From the NCBI RefSeq assembly GCF_963678635.1, contig NC_087069.1, positions 39,209,076 to 39,273,075 of the forward strand: a DNA stretch of 64,000 nt. The letters run 5' to 3'. The notes under the pieces are model-generated. The model saw only the letters and a program-made list of their open reading frames with translations, did not search any database and was not told the DNA's origin. Position numbers and translations under genes: made by a program. Origin of the DNA: Symsagittifera roscoffensis (lineage: Eukaryota > Xenacoelomorpha > Acoela > Convolutidae). Position 1 is the stretch's first letter, and each line of letters opens with the position of its first letter. Positions 29,286 through 41,552 of this stretch are shown here, one piece after another.

Positions 29286-31020
29286 TTTGCTGTAAATTTA
29301 TACGAATAATATTTCATCATGATTGATAGTTATAGTAGCTGATTCTCAGTAGATTGTATTAATCGCTGCTTATGAAAAATTATTTCGAGATCTTGATTTT
29401 TCAAAGTCATGGAAAGGTGTTGGATTTCGTAAATACTTTCTCATTAAATGTGCTAAAAAATTCTAAAATTGTCACGTGATTATTTCATTGCTAGGTTACT
29501 GCAGTTGTTTGTCTCGAAATTGGTCAAACAACGAACACTTTATTATTAACTGGTAATTAATTAATAATAACTCAGTTGCGTTTCCCTCCCACCAAATGTT
29601 GACGAAATGACTTCTAACCAACAGCGTGCTAAATCTTAAAAGTACTTTTTGTATAAAAAAAAAATTCGAATTACGTCCAATCTGATCAATTTTTGCTCAC
29701 ACATTTAATTTTTCCACTAGATTTGTTGATTTGTTTTCATGTCAATTTTAAGTTTTATTACTCATCCGGTAATCCATCTGAGCTCACATGTATATTAAGG
29801 TCATCCAAATACGTCGATTTTTTTTGTTTAAATCTAAAAATTTGAACCACTCCATTTCAACTACAACACTTTTTCTTTCAGCAAAGTATAAAGCTAAAAT
29901 CGTCAATGATTGCTAGCTATAGCTGGAATTTGATGCGAATTGAAAAACAAAGTCAATTTATTTATTTTTTTTTGAAATCCAAAAAAAATCAATTTAGAAT
30001 ATCGACAAGAAACTCGACAAAGTTTTGAAGATTTCATAGAAAAAGCTTCATTTTAGCAAAAGCACATTGTTTTCTATCTTTCTATTCTCTTTGCAGTAAC
30101 AGCTAAATTATTAAATCAAAGTTTTCAGAGTTGATAATTGAGTTTCAATGAAATTTATCAAAATATTCTGAAAACTGGAAATGATGCTGGTGAATTTGTA
30201 GTTTTGTAGTGTTGTTATACATTTTAGTTGAAAATGCCATATAATTAATCTTCCTTTTCAGTCATTTAGACTCGCACAAGGGACTTCGGTGCACTTTTTC
30301 AATAACTCACAAAGCGCAGTAAGTTTCAACAAAATTCACGAGTGGAAAATACTGTTCATAGCCAAATCGACGAAAATGAAACAATAAGTAACAAGTAGCT
30401 ATTTTATTTTTTATCTAGAAGTAGTGAAAGTTTCCAGTTTAGTCGATCTGGCACAAGATTGTTTGATTGGATTAGCTGTGTGATTTGCCAAAAATTGGAA
30501 TGTTGTAAATCCCTTAACACAAGTAGAAAAGGATCTTCTTCAAAGTAGAAATTACAGTTTTCAGCTACAATTTTTTTTCATTAAAAACATAGGAAAGGTT
30601 TGTTAGTTTTAGCGAAACAAATTTCAATTTATGATTTGTTTAGAAATCTGAGACTGTAATTGTAAAAAATTATTGTGAGAATTATTCAGTAAAATCTTGG
30701 AAGCATAAAAAAGTGCAAGTAAAAAGATCCAAGAGCGAATTTTTTGTTCTAATTAAAGTTCGCATCAATCGAATCACAATATGATTCAAATAAAGGTAAG
30801 TCAGATATGCCTGATATAAATAATTCTTCTAATCAAGTGCTTAAAAACGGATAAATCCATCACCGGAGTTTGTTCACAATATAAATTAATTTGACTTCTA
30901 AATGAACTAAAGACAATTCAAAATTATTCGTCAACCATCTTGACCGAGTTGAAAATCAGTTATACGGATCTTGCAAAATCAGAAAATGCCCAAAACGCTG
31001 GATTGTATCTAATGGACTGT

Positions 31021-31160
31021 AACAGATTTCGTCCCATGACAGATCTCGTCCCATTTTAATTTCAACAGATTTCGTCCCATTTCAAAGCGTACACAGATTT
31101 CATCCCACAAATTTGGATGTGAGATGATAGGAAGTTGGATATGGGACGAAATCTGTTAAT
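31021..31160. repeat. ACAGATTTCGTCCCA direct and inverted repeats
   Basis: Four direct copies of ACAGATTTCGTCCCA with one or two changes start near 31021, 31040, 31064 and 31091, and an inverted copy (TGGGACGAAATCTGTT) sits at 31144-31159. A shorter inverted match follows at about 31187. This looks like the subterminal repeats of a small DNA transposon. Confidence 0.6.
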
Positions 31161-31565
31161 TAAATAAATAGGGTGATATCTGTAGTAGGACGAAATTGTG
31201 CCAATCATCTGATGAGCTAGTAGATGATGAAAAAAACTAGTAATCTTTTTTTTTGGAGCGAGAAAGAAAACTTCCTTCAGACGCAAACATGCAGCCAAGT
31301 CAAAATTATAGAAAATTGGTTCCTACAATTTTACGTCCTACGATTCAAGTGATATATAATTCCAAAGTTTTTTTCGATAATTCAATCACAGTTTTATTTG
31401 TTTAATTGTAGAATATTTAAAGAGAGAATTTGTGATTTGTCACGCAATATAAATACCTTTATTTAGATTGCGTATCTAAAATTTTTGTTGTCTTTCGACC
31501 TTTTGCAATTTTTTTACAGTTGCAAAGCGAATTGTTATAGTACGAACTTCCTTTTTCCAAGTTAA

Positions 31566-31630
31566 GTCGCAAATATTGTTGCGACTAAGTCGCAAACATT
31601 ATTGCGACTTAATGCAACAATATTTGCGAC
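31566..31630. repeat. Perfect nested hairpin
   Basis: Outer arms of 17 bp (GTCGCAAATATTGTTGC at 31566-31582 and its complement at 31614-31630) enclose inner arms of 10 bp (31586-31595 and 31602-31611). All pairs are exact. Probably a foldback element. Confidence 0.8.
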
Positions 31631-32009
31631 ATCAAATTGGCAATCACGACTTTATCGAAACAACCTGATTGGTCATTTGTTGCACCTTTACAGCTTATTG
31701 ATAAGATGTGCTTTGACATTCGAAGAGTAATAAGTTTACACAGTTGATGCATTTTTAATTCAAAAGTGAACTGAAGAAAGCTATTTGTTTCAAACAACTT
31801 ATTAATAATAAAATCTTGATTTCAGAAATTTTTTGAACTCAATATATCTGGCATTTTTTTAAAATGCGTAATTTATACATAATGTGGCTTTATGATTTGC
31901 GATTTATTACAATTTTACATCTTTTTGTATTTTTGGTACTAATTTTGCTGCATCGAATTTGCAATTGATTAGCATATGTATCTGCGTTATTGGTGGCTAA
32001 GTTTTGAGC

Positions 32010-32225
32010 ATCCGAATTTTGAGCATCCGTTGCTGAATGGTTAGTGCGTGACACTCAAACTTGCTAGGTCGCAGATTTTTGCTGTTTCGAGTTTTTACTA
32101 AGCCCAGAGTTTTTTCAAATTGGAGTCCTTTTTTCTAGTTTTTCGTATGTCACTTGATAGAGCTGCTTTTCAGTCGTGTTCTTGCAAGTGCTTGCGAAAC
32201 GCAGCTTTGCCTCTGTGTAAAATTA
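32010..32225 (+). repeat. tRNA-derived SINE copy
   Basis: A tRNA-like head (TGAATGGTTAGTGCGTGA, then a decayed box B) is followed by an AT-rich body and a tail GATAGAGCTGCTTTTCAGTC ... CTTTGCCTCTGTGT. The same head-to-tail order occurs at 61903-62085. Tail-only copies occur at about 34727, 40138, 42484, 44745 and 60936. Confidence 0.6.
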
Positions 32226-32489
32226 TGTGTGGATATTAAAAACTATATTTCTATTCAAAAATCCGCATTTTTAGCGTTGTTATTTTGTTTCAGTTTTTGG
32301 TGACTAATAAGCACGATAATTTTCATAAAATAAGGGACCTATTTAGGATATAAACGAATTTTAAGATTCAACGAACGGACCTCAGACTCTTAGATACGTC
32401 GAGGTGTATAAGAGTAATGATCGTAGATCGTGCTGATTTTCTAGTTTTTTTTTTCAGGAAAATCTTGAAATTTGTTCACGCTCAAATTT

Positions 32490-32760
32490 GATTTTTCGCG
32501 GTTTGACTTGGTTTTTTTTTAAAGAATAGTGCATTTCTATTTTTAAAAGAAAGGCAAAGTCATCTATCGAACAGCAAAATTGTAAAGGTCACTAAAATCG
32601 TGATCGACTTCTAATTTTGAAAATAGAAATTAATGTCAAATTTCCCAGCCAAATAAAAGTTTTACCTATTTATCCAGGTTTCTCAAATTTGATTAATTTT
32701 ATCAAAAAAGTGTCAATCATAAAATAGTCATGAATTTCAAAAAGCTTTAAGGTAGTCTCT
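32490..32760 (+). repeat. Dispersed repeat related to the LTR
   Basis: Shares ordered blocks with 26590-26840, 26950-27230 and LTR positions 7960-8150, including GGTTTGACTTGG, ATCGAACAGCAAAATTGTAAAGGTCAC, and the block near TCAAATTTGATTAATTTTATC. Confidence 0.6.
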
Positions 32761-34031
32761 TTTTTCTATGGAATTCATCAATTGAAGTTTTTTGAAAAAC
32801 AAGTCGGTTTTTTTTCTGTTTCCTTGCGTTCATTACTATTTTCCAATTGCCAGTTGGCAGTTTTTTTTTTTCAGGAGAAGTCTGAAGATTTGTTCCGGCT
32901 CAATTCTTCTTTTTTTGCTGTTCGATTTTTTATGTATAGTTCGTTTCCTTATGTGTACTTCGTTCGCTCCGCTTTGTTGAACGTGATTTTCACGCCGGAT
33001 ATCGTAAGCTAGGTACTAAAACGGCAAAATTTGTTTTTTTAAAAGATTTTTTCAAGCTTGTTTATATCGGGACAATCTGTACTACTTGCTCAGATAATCA
33101 ATAATCTTGATCACTGTTTGAGAACCGTGATTCAGTCAATCATTATTTTTTAATTTGCGAGAAATTTTCTAAAAGTCTTTTTGTCATTTTCTTGGAACAT
33201 TATGTCAAATAACCATTTTGTTTCTCTGTTGTTGCGTTTTTCGTTAACCTTTGGATGAGCAAATTTAAATACTAAGGGATTATGATAGGGAATATTATAA
33301 TTCGAATTTAACTACCAGTTCAAATTTTTTTCTTTTGTAGTTTTTCCGGTAAATACTGTATAAAGAACTCAAGCATTGCATGTATTATTTTTGAATCAAG
33401 ATTTGATTTGCTTTGGGTTTCGTGATTGTCTTTTTAAGCACTTTCGTTTAGTTTGCGAATCGTGTATATCAGATTACAAAAATTCTAATTAGCTATTTGG
33501 TTTCTATGTGAGAGATTGATGCAAATATTTCGCAAAAGTATTTTTGCCAAATGTTTTTGATTGATTGTCAGCTTATTGGGTGTCAGCTGTAATTCTGTGG
33601 GTTGGATCAACTAGTTTTTTATTTCCTGTTTTTTGTTTACAATTTTTGCCGAACCTTATTTTGAAATTGATTTTTCCGGGAAAAATAGAATTGAATGACT
33701 TTTGTTAGTCTGCTCAAGTTTTATCGGATCAGTTTCCACATTCGGGAATTTTCTTGTGTTGTCAGCATTTTTCATCGTAGATGCAAGTATTTTGATTCCT
33801 GTAATTTGTTAAGTGAATGGCCCTGAACAATGTTTTCCTTGTTCTTCTTGTTTTTTTTTCCCGCTTATTAGCTTTTTTGGCTTAACTGGTTTCGGCTATG
33901 TTTTATCGGCGTTGCTACCTTATTCTTAGTGTCGCTTGAGAGCAATTGAAGGTTTATAGAAGTGCATGTAATTGAGTGCTAAGTCTTTTATCAATTTGTT
34001 TTTTTTTGACTAAAACGGTTTTGGGTTTTTT

Positions 34032-34245
34032 GTTCCGACCTTTTGAAAAATGGGGCGGAACTTTGTATTCGGGTGTTTTAGTTTTTTTTTCTTTTTGTTT
34101 TCCACGCAAAATCAGCAAGTACCAAAAACTTATCATATTGGATCGAATGATATATCATATTAAAGCTTTTTCAACCGTGATTCGAACGACATAAAAAAAA
34201 TTTTCAGTGTCGAGAAAAACCGGTTTGAAATTTTTGGTTTAATTT
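34032..34245 (+). repeat. TTCCGACC dispersed repeat
   Basis: Contains TTCCGACCTTTTGAAAAATG, GATATATCATATTAAAGC and GTGTCGAGAAAAACCGGTTT in order. The same order is seen at about 57190-57400, and more weakly at 40180-40400 and 50-245. Nature unknown; a MITE or SINE is likely. Confidence 0.55.
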
Positions 34246-34248
34246 TGC

Positions 34249-34376
34249 ACTAATATGGTGTGAGCGTTTACGCTTACAATAGCTTCCGAAAAATTCCTCA
34301 ACACATTTATCAAATTTTTTGCAGAAATTTTTTGAAGCCATTGTGAGTCTAAACGCTCACACCATATTAGTTCGAA
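34249..34376. repeat. Inverted repeat, MITE-like
   Basis: Arms ACTAATATGGTGTGAGCGTT (about 34250-34271) and the exact complement (about 34353-34375) surround about 80 nt. It lies immediately after the TTCCGACC repeat copy. Confidence 0.65.
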
Positions 34377-37300
34377 ATTAGACCAAGAATCAAAATGTTG
34401 AATTTTTTAAATTTTAAAAATGTTTTGATGTCTCAAGAAAAATTTTTATTTAATTTTTTTTTTGGTTTTTCTAGTCAATTTTCTTCAAAAACTCTATTCC
34501 GACTGGCCTTTTTTGTTATTATTTTTTGACTTTTTTCCGTTCAGAATTTTTTATCAGACCATGCAGAAAAAATGATTCTAATTTGAAGAAAAAAAAGTTT
34601 TTTAAAATACTTTTCTAAGACTGTGGTCGGAACATTCTGTGCTACTTGCACAGTAGCCGGCTATCCTTGTTTAAATTATTGATTTGTCGATTCATTTGCT
34701 TGTAATCATAGTTATGCATTTTGCATTGCTAGTGGCGCGAAGCTCCGCTTAACATCTGTGTTAATTTTTATCTTTCTTTTTCCATGTTTTGTTTGACTGG
34801 GCCTTGAAAGCGCTTTGTATTTTCGTGTTTTTTGCCAATCCAGATTTCGCAAAAACTTTTCTTACAGTGTTGAGAAAGAGTTTTAACGGAATGCGAAATC
34901 AGTTATTTGCGTATGTTTTGTTTTGGTCGAAAAAGAAAAGATTGGCGCTCAGCAAAACTGCTCAGTTTCAGAACTTGTATGCTGTTATAATTCTAATTCT
35001 ATTTGCCAATGTAAAAACTTGCGTTTTATCTACTTTGATGGCAGCTGGCTTTGAGAAAACAATTAGGTGTAATGGCTGATGAACTAACTAGTGATACAAA
35101 CTGCTGGATGTGAATTTACACGAATTTATACGATCAAAATTTTATGATGAAACGGTTTGAAAATAAAGTGTTTGGAATTGAAAATCTCGTTTTGTTCACT
35201 GACGAACCGTCTCGTTTGATGTGTTTCTCAACTTTTTGTTGAATTGATTTGGTTCCTCTGCGCTCAATGTGTCGGAGTCTTAGTCTCAGAAGCAAACATT
35301 TTTCAGAACTGTTTTTTTTTTCAACTCGGCCATCTTGTGCGTAAAATTGTTTAAAATCGAAAAAAATGAAACCCATTTTTTCCGCTGTCTACACATTCGG
35401 ATCTGGAGTTCCTTGCTTCCTATAGAAACAAATTGAATTGCCTTCAAAATATGGACTACTTCTGAGAGCTAGATATTTATTAATTAATCATAGTATATCG
35501 GTTTTCTCAAGCCCAGCTTGTATTGCGATGCAATTTTTTCCTTTAAATGTTGAAACATGACTGCTTGTATCAAGGCTGAACCCGGAGTGTTACGGCTGTC
35601 CTTTAATGCTGACGAAAAGTTATTTGATCGGATAGTTTATTATAAAAGGTTGACTAAAATGATTTTTTTCTATCACCCACGAGCTATGGGAAAGTTCAAA
35701 GTAAGTAATGTTTTTTTTGACCGGGTAACGTAATAATAACAGCAAATTACCATTGCTCACTTTATTTTATAATAATACCGTTGGCATTTTCACTCACGCT
35801 GTAATAGGATAAATTGTATGGCCCATTAATTTTTTCAATTTGAGTTAAAGTAGGCAACGTAACCCCCAATTCCAAACCACTAGCTTTGTAAAAAAAGACA
35901 ACAGGTGAAAATAGCTTGTTTTGTACATTATTTAGTCAGCTTGCAAACTATTTGCCTTACCGTAGCACCTTCAAAGAACGCTGTTTTTTTTCTGTTAAGC
36001 CACGTTCTCATAATTTTTGGACTCTCCTTTGCTTTTTGTTCCGATTTTTCAAGAAAGTGACCAAATATTTATACTCGGGATTTTTTTTCAAATATCGAAA
36101 CTAAAAGTCGGCTTTTTAGCTAGGTAACTTTGACAGAATTGTTTTGTGCCATCTGAGAGGCATGGATGTACCGAGTTAAAGAGCTCAAATTATTTAACTG
36201 CGAACTTTTTTGTCAAGTTATGGTTGTTTGAAAATTGTCAGTTCGGGATAATAAACGTTTCAAGCATCAGCGGCGAAATAAATCAATCTTAATAATAGCA
36301 TTTTTTCTTTAAATCGATCTTAAAAATAGCATAAAATGCATAAAAATATCATTTTGTACTTTTCATCCAAAATCTGTACTCAACGTCAAAAAAAATCGTA
36401 TTGTTTCCAACGTAAATTCACAAAACCTACTTAAAAATTCACCAAAATCTTAGCCAAAATTTTCTGGTCGACTTTAGAAGACTGCTAGAGCGTTCATGGC
36501 TTCACTTTGATACAATTTTTCTTGTTTTTCCGACTTTCGAAGATGGAATATTTGTGTTTTTCCCATTTGCCAAATTGGGGACATTTAACGCGCGATGTGA
36601 TTTATTATATTAAGGCCTGCGCGGAGATTTAATCTGGCTCAAATTGTTCGGACTTGATTCGGAGAAAGCTATATGGAATTATCAATATGTTGCAAGACTT
36701 TATTTGCAGAAAAGTGTAATTTACATTCATACTTTTTTATGGTTTTTTGACCTAATATCAGTTTTCAAATTCTTAAAAAGTTGAATTATTCTTTGGATAT
36801 TGAGGAAAGGACGGAACATTCAGGGCTTGCCCTGATTCAAGAAGTTTTGTTGTTCCGACTTTCAACGAAAGTGACGGAATATTTTTGTTCAGTGTTGTTT
36901 TTTTATCCAGACAAGTTTTGACTTTGTAAGTAACGGTTTTTGACGGAATTTTTGTCTCATTCGAAAGGTATTGTTATCCTGAGCTCAAATTTAAAAAGAT
37001 GTTTCGCCTGAATATAGGACAAGTAAGGCGCGGTACTTTTCGTGCTATTAATGCGTAAGTGGAGATTTAATCCGTCTTAGAAAGCATTCCAAAGTTTTTA
37101 AGAACATGCCATTTGTTCTATTTAATATATCGCTCTATGCGAAGTATATCGCTTTCTACTTAACTTAGCGTGTGGGGGGATGGTTTCCCAAAAAATGAAA
37201 AGTTTTTTATCACTGTTAATGATTTTTGATCAAACGTTTAGACCTTAAAAGGCTGTCGGAACATTCAGGCCTTTGCCCTGATTCGAGCTATCCTGTTTGG

Positions 37301-37512
37301 TTTTGTGTTCAAAGTACTGCTTCTGTGTTGAAAAGCTTTTAGTTTGAATCATGTAGTCTTATGTTTTACAACGAACTACTATAAAATTTTCTCTACGAAC
37401 ACTTGCCAATGCCTTTCGTGATTTTTTGCTTACAATTTTTTGTAAATATCTGTAATATAAAGCGAATCGATTTTAGATTTATTGACTATGAACACCTTGT
37501 TGATATAAAAAA

Positions 37513-38266
37513 ATGACTCTGGCAATCTCTCTTATACCTCTATCACCAGCAAAATCCGAAAAATCCAAGTTGATAAAATTTGATCTTCAACTACTAAACA
37601 CTAGCTCTAACTCTGCACAAGATGATTCGAAGTCACAATTTGTAATTGGTCGTAACCGTACTTGCGAAATTAAAGATTCAAGAATAAGTCGTCAACATGC
37701 AAGAATCTTCACTGAAACGAACTTGTCTACAGTTAAATCTGAAGTGTTTTTCTCGACTTTGGGAAAGCTTCCTTGTTTGGTTAATGACTGTCAAGTGAAA
37801 GCGAATGAAAAGGTGAGGTTAAATAATGGAGATAATATAAGTTTGTTACCCTCGGAATTTAAGTATCAAGTTGAAATCCGGACTGAAATTGATGATCCTC
37901 TGTTAACTTCGAAAATGGTACCATCTATCCACGAGAAATCAGAGTCTTCAATAAATGAAGTACAGCAAGGTAAAGAGACTAGTTCATTAACGTCAACGAG
38001 TTCTGTTGACCTGAAAAAAGAGTCAAATGAAACTGGGTCAAACGAGGTCAAACTACCGAAGGCTTCTAACGAATCAAACAAAGATGCAAAAACATCGAGC
38101 GATCAAATAACTCGAGAAAGTTCTTCGCATGGATTAGAAAAAAGTTTCAAGAAGAGAGCTTGCACTTCGCTTATGGATTACTTCAGCACGTCGCCTGAAA
38201 AGTCTAAACAGGATGCGAAAAGGGTCAAAGTTTCAGAGGAGACTGGATTGGAAGTTACTAAAACAG
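37513..38266 (+). CDS. PNKP: PNKP exon 1: FHA domain and linker
   Basis: Polynucleotide kinase 3'-phosphatase repairs DNA strand-break ends in single-strand break repair and end joining. This exon opens with ATG (context AAAAAATGACT) and encodes an N-terminal FHA domain (residues about 10-120) with GRNRTCEI and SRISRQHARI, the phosphopeptide-binding core that docks on XRCC1/XRCC4-type scaffolds. Residues about 130-250 are a Ser/Lys-rich linker holding CTSLMDYF at 217-224, similar to a PCNA-interacting motif. The exon ends at ACAG|GTGAGA in phase 1 and joins 40768 in frame. FHA also occurs in aprataxin and APLF, but the following exons identify PNKP. A TATA-like box precedes by 55 nt. Confidence 0.85.
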
Positions 38267-40767
38267 GTGAGACATGAATTAAGGCATAAGAAAAAGAATG
38301 GACTTAATTACCCTTGCGATAAGCAAGGGTGTTGTAACCGGGTACTGGATTTTTCCCCGGGAATATTTTGTTCATCACGTGAAAGTGTTTCAACTTGATG
38401 CAAAACAAATTCAACCGTACAGGTTATCGGACGTAGAGGTAACACATCTGCTTGAGACGACAAAGGTTCGTGGTTTGCATCCGGCCGTGATCTGCTTTTT
38501 TTGGTAACGAGATTTTTTTGCCTTTTCGTACTATCGTACGTCTGTTTGATTCTGTCGGCTTATTTCTAGTAGACCGACTCTTTTTGAACCTTCAGCTTCC
38601 TTTAAAGTTAATGAGTGTATTTTCTAAAGCCCCGTTGGTAGAGATAATTGACTAACAAGATTTTCTGAGAAATTGAAGTTCTGTTTTTCTTTTGAAAAGT
38701 TTCAAATAATTTTTTTTTTAAATTTTTTTTACAGAGTTTTTACGCATGCGATAATTATTCTAGCAACTAGCAAGCGTTATCAATCTTAAACATCTCCCAT
38801 TTTGGTTTTTTTCTTGCAGACAACTTGTCCATTAGAATCACTGAATCAATTTCTCAAATCTGCCAATTTTTTTAAAAACTTTTTTGTAATATCGTTCGTC
38901 TGTTTGATTCTATCGGCCTTTTTCTAGTAGACCGACTCTTTTTTGAACGTTCAGCTTTCCTTAAAATTATTAAGTGCTTTTTCATAAGCCCCGTTGATAG
39001 AATTAATTGAATAACAAGTATTTTTTTTTTTTTGAAAAGTTTCCAATCATTTTTTAAAATTTTTTTATAGAATTTTCACTGATTTAAAAAATATCCGATA
39101 AACAGAATTTTTCACGCATGCGATAATTTTGCTCACAACTAATATCAGTTCGAAACATCTCTCAATTTGGAGTTTTTCTTATCGAAAACTTGTCATGCAG
39201 AATCACTGAATCATTTTCTCAAATCTGCGCAGTTTTTCCTTTTTTATGATTATCGTGTCTGTTTGATTCTTTCGGCTTATTTCTAGTGGACCGATTCTTT
39301 TTGAATGTTCAGCTTTCTTCAAAACTAATGAGTGCTTTTTCGAAAGCCCCATTGGTAGGGGTTATTCAGCAACAAGATTCTCTGGGAAGCTTTAGTTTTT
39401 TTTGAACTATCGTCCGTCTGTTTGGTTCTGTCGGCTTATTTCTAGTAGACCGACTCTTCCTGATCGTTCAACTTTCTTCAAAACTAATGAGTGCTTTTTC
39501 GAAAGCTCCATTGGCAGACGTAATTGAATGACAGGATGTTCTGAGAAGTTTTAATTTTGTTTTTATTTGAACAGTTTAAAATAAAATTTTCAATTTTTGT
39601 TTTGGAATTTTAATTGATTTAGAAAAATTATATATAACAGAATGTTTTCGCATGCGATAGTTGTGCATGCGAGTAGCAAGCGTTATCAATTCGCACATCT
39701 TCTAATTCGGACTTTTTCTTGCAGACAACTTGTCCAGCAGAATCACTGAATCATTTTCTCAAATCTGCCCTTTCGGCAAGCAACAGACATATTTTGATCA
39801 TGTCTGCAGATCAAATTACAATTTTGTTTTGAATTTCTTTAATGTTGGTTTTAGTTTTTTCAACTTCAATTTCTGATTTTTTTTACTTGCTAGGCTGAGT
39901 GGCCTCATATTACGCCGTTAGATGTGAAAAACTAGTTATGATATTTTAGTATTTTAATTTTTTTGATAACATTTGTTTTGGCTGAACGGGTGTCTGCGTA
40001 AAAATTGTCGGCTTCGTCTTGGCTTTGTAAGCTTTGTTTCGATGAAATTTTTCTTTTTTCTCATTCAAGGCAGATTGAGACAAAGATTTCGTCTCAATTT
40101 GTGACTGCTAGTTTGTCATGCTATGTTCGTGTTGCATCGTAAGTGGTGCGAATCTCTGTAGAGCCTCTGTGTTAAGATGCTTATTCCGACCACGTCACGA
40201 AGTGGAAAGCAACTTAAACTAGCTCGTTTTTTTGGCTACTCACGATTTTGGTTACCTCAACGAAATTTCGGAGAGGGTGGAGTGTGATATTATATTAGAG
40301 CACTTTCAGCCGAAATTCGAATCCCAAAAAAAAACAAATCATTTTTTAAAAATAAATGTGTCCCGGTCCAGAGAAAATTTGTCTCAGTTTCTGTGACTCT
40401 TGAATTTATCTCTTTTGATGGTCGTGGTCGAAACATTTTGTGCTAATTGCAGAAAAACCGCTGTTATGAATAGGCTCAACTAAGCACTATGGTCTCCCAT
40501 TATAGACCTCCCAACAAATTACAGCCTCCATAATACCATAAAAGTATAATCTCCCAGATTGTGGTTATACTATCATGGATACTGTAATTTGGTGGGGGGC
40601 TGTAAAGATTGACCCTACAGTGTGATCAGAGTGAAACGAAGAAGAGGGGTGTGGGGGGTACACTACATTATTATAATCACAGTAAAAGGGGGGCTACACT
40701 GTGATTATACTGATATACAAATACAAGGGGCTATAATAGGAAAGAATCGTACTGTATTTGATAGCAG
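38267..40767 (+). other. PNKP intron 1 with tandem repeats
   Basis: 2.5-kb GT-AG intron. It contains four tandem copies of a unit marked by GTCTGTTTGATTCTGTCGG at 38540, 38898, 39257 and 39416, several ending with AGAATCACTGAATCA. It also has a TTCCGACC repeat (40180-40400) and an imperfect inverted repeat at 40480-40745 that abuts the next exon. Confidence 0.6.
38540..39780 (+). repeat. Tandem array, about 350-bp unit, four copies
   Basis: Each unit begins GTCTGTTTGATTCT, continues TCGGCTTATTTCTAGTAGACC, and most copies include ATGAGTGCTTTTTC and an end block TTGTC-AGAATCACTGAATC (38826, 39192, 39728). The third copy is short (about 160 bp). Units differ by substitutions and poly-T length. 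Confidence 0.75.
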
Positions 40768-41130
40768 ATCCTAATCACACGTCCACATTCGTCCTCACTG
40801 GAACATGGCAATCTATGGGCACCAGATACAACTCCGGTTTCTGTTACAAACCAACAAACATTCCAAAACTGCCTCAGAACCCCAAAATAGCCGCTTTTGA
40901 TCTGGACGGAACTCTAATTACTACCAAGAGTGGCAAGAAATTTGCGATCAACGACGATGATTGGAAGTTGCTATATGGACCGAAAATCCAGAACAAGTTA
41001 TTGGAATTGGTGAATGACGGGTTTATACTTGCAATTTTTACTAACCAGAATGGGATAAAAGTGGGAAAGGGAACAGAAGAAGGGTTCAAGAAGAAATGTG
41101 GGCAGATTTTGAATAGTTTGAAAATTGATG
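40768..41130 (+). CDS. PNKP: PNKP exon 2: 3'-phosphatase domain start
   Basis: A 363-nt exon with acceptor ATAGCAG and donor GATG|GTAAGT. It encodes the HAD-type phosphatase core that removes 3' phosphates: FDLDGTLITTKSGK carries the two catalytic Asp residues of the DxDGT motif, and IFTNQNGI is HAD motif II (Thr/Asn). DDWKLLYGPKI fits the family's conserved spacer. Phase 1 to phase 1, matching both neighbours. The match to animal PNKP is direct and continuous. Confidence 0.95.
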
Positions 41131-41422
41131 GTAAGTAATAATTTGTTTCGCGTCCAAATCTTTGCTCAAAATTTGATCCGATTTTATTCGAAAAAAATGG
41201 AATTTAAAATCTGGATAGAGTTGTGATCACGAATTTAATATATTTGTGGAAATTGAAATAATACTGCTAGTTTTTGATTTTTTCGAAAGTGGTTATCCCC
41301 TTTAAAGAGTTTTTTGTTCAGAAGGTTTTCATGATGATATGTTCATGGTTTTCATGTCATATGAAGCGCCCCTCTTGCTTAAAGTTACTAAATTTTGCAA
41401 TAGAAACCGCATTTCTTTTCAG

Positions 41423-41552
41423 CTTTTGTGTTTGTTTCCATCCTGAAAGATATCTACAGAAAACCACGTCTTGGATGTTGGGACTTACTGTTCAGTATGC
41501 TTAATGAACACATTCAATCTCAAAGGAAAACTTCAGTTTCGACACTTGAATT
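41423..41552 (+). CDS. PNKP: PNKP exon 3: phosphatase domain middle
   Basis: After a TTCTTTTCAG acceptor the frame reads AFVFVSILKDIYRKPRLGCW and on to ...STLE plus two bases, before a TT|GTAAGT donor. YRKP carries HAD motif III Lys, and GCWDLL matches the family's GMWD-type helix. The exon leaves two bases, but the next recognised exon (58408) also begins with two bases before its first full codon. The junction is thus out of frame unless a small exon of 3n+2 nt or an unusual splice site intervenes in the 16.9-kb intron. Confidence 0.88.

Larger units (their letters stand above)
29286..37512. other. Repeat-rich intergenic region between syndecan and PNKP
   Basis: No coding gene supported in 8.2 kb. 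Contents include an ACAGATTTCGTCCCA repeat cluster with an inverted copy (31021-31160), a nested hairpin at 31566-31630, a SINE-like unit (about 32010-32225), a dispersed repeat copy (32490-32760), a TTCCGACC repeat (34032-34245) and a palindrome (34249-34376). A TATA-like TATAAAG at about 37457 lies 55 nt before the PNKP start. Confidence 0.5.
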
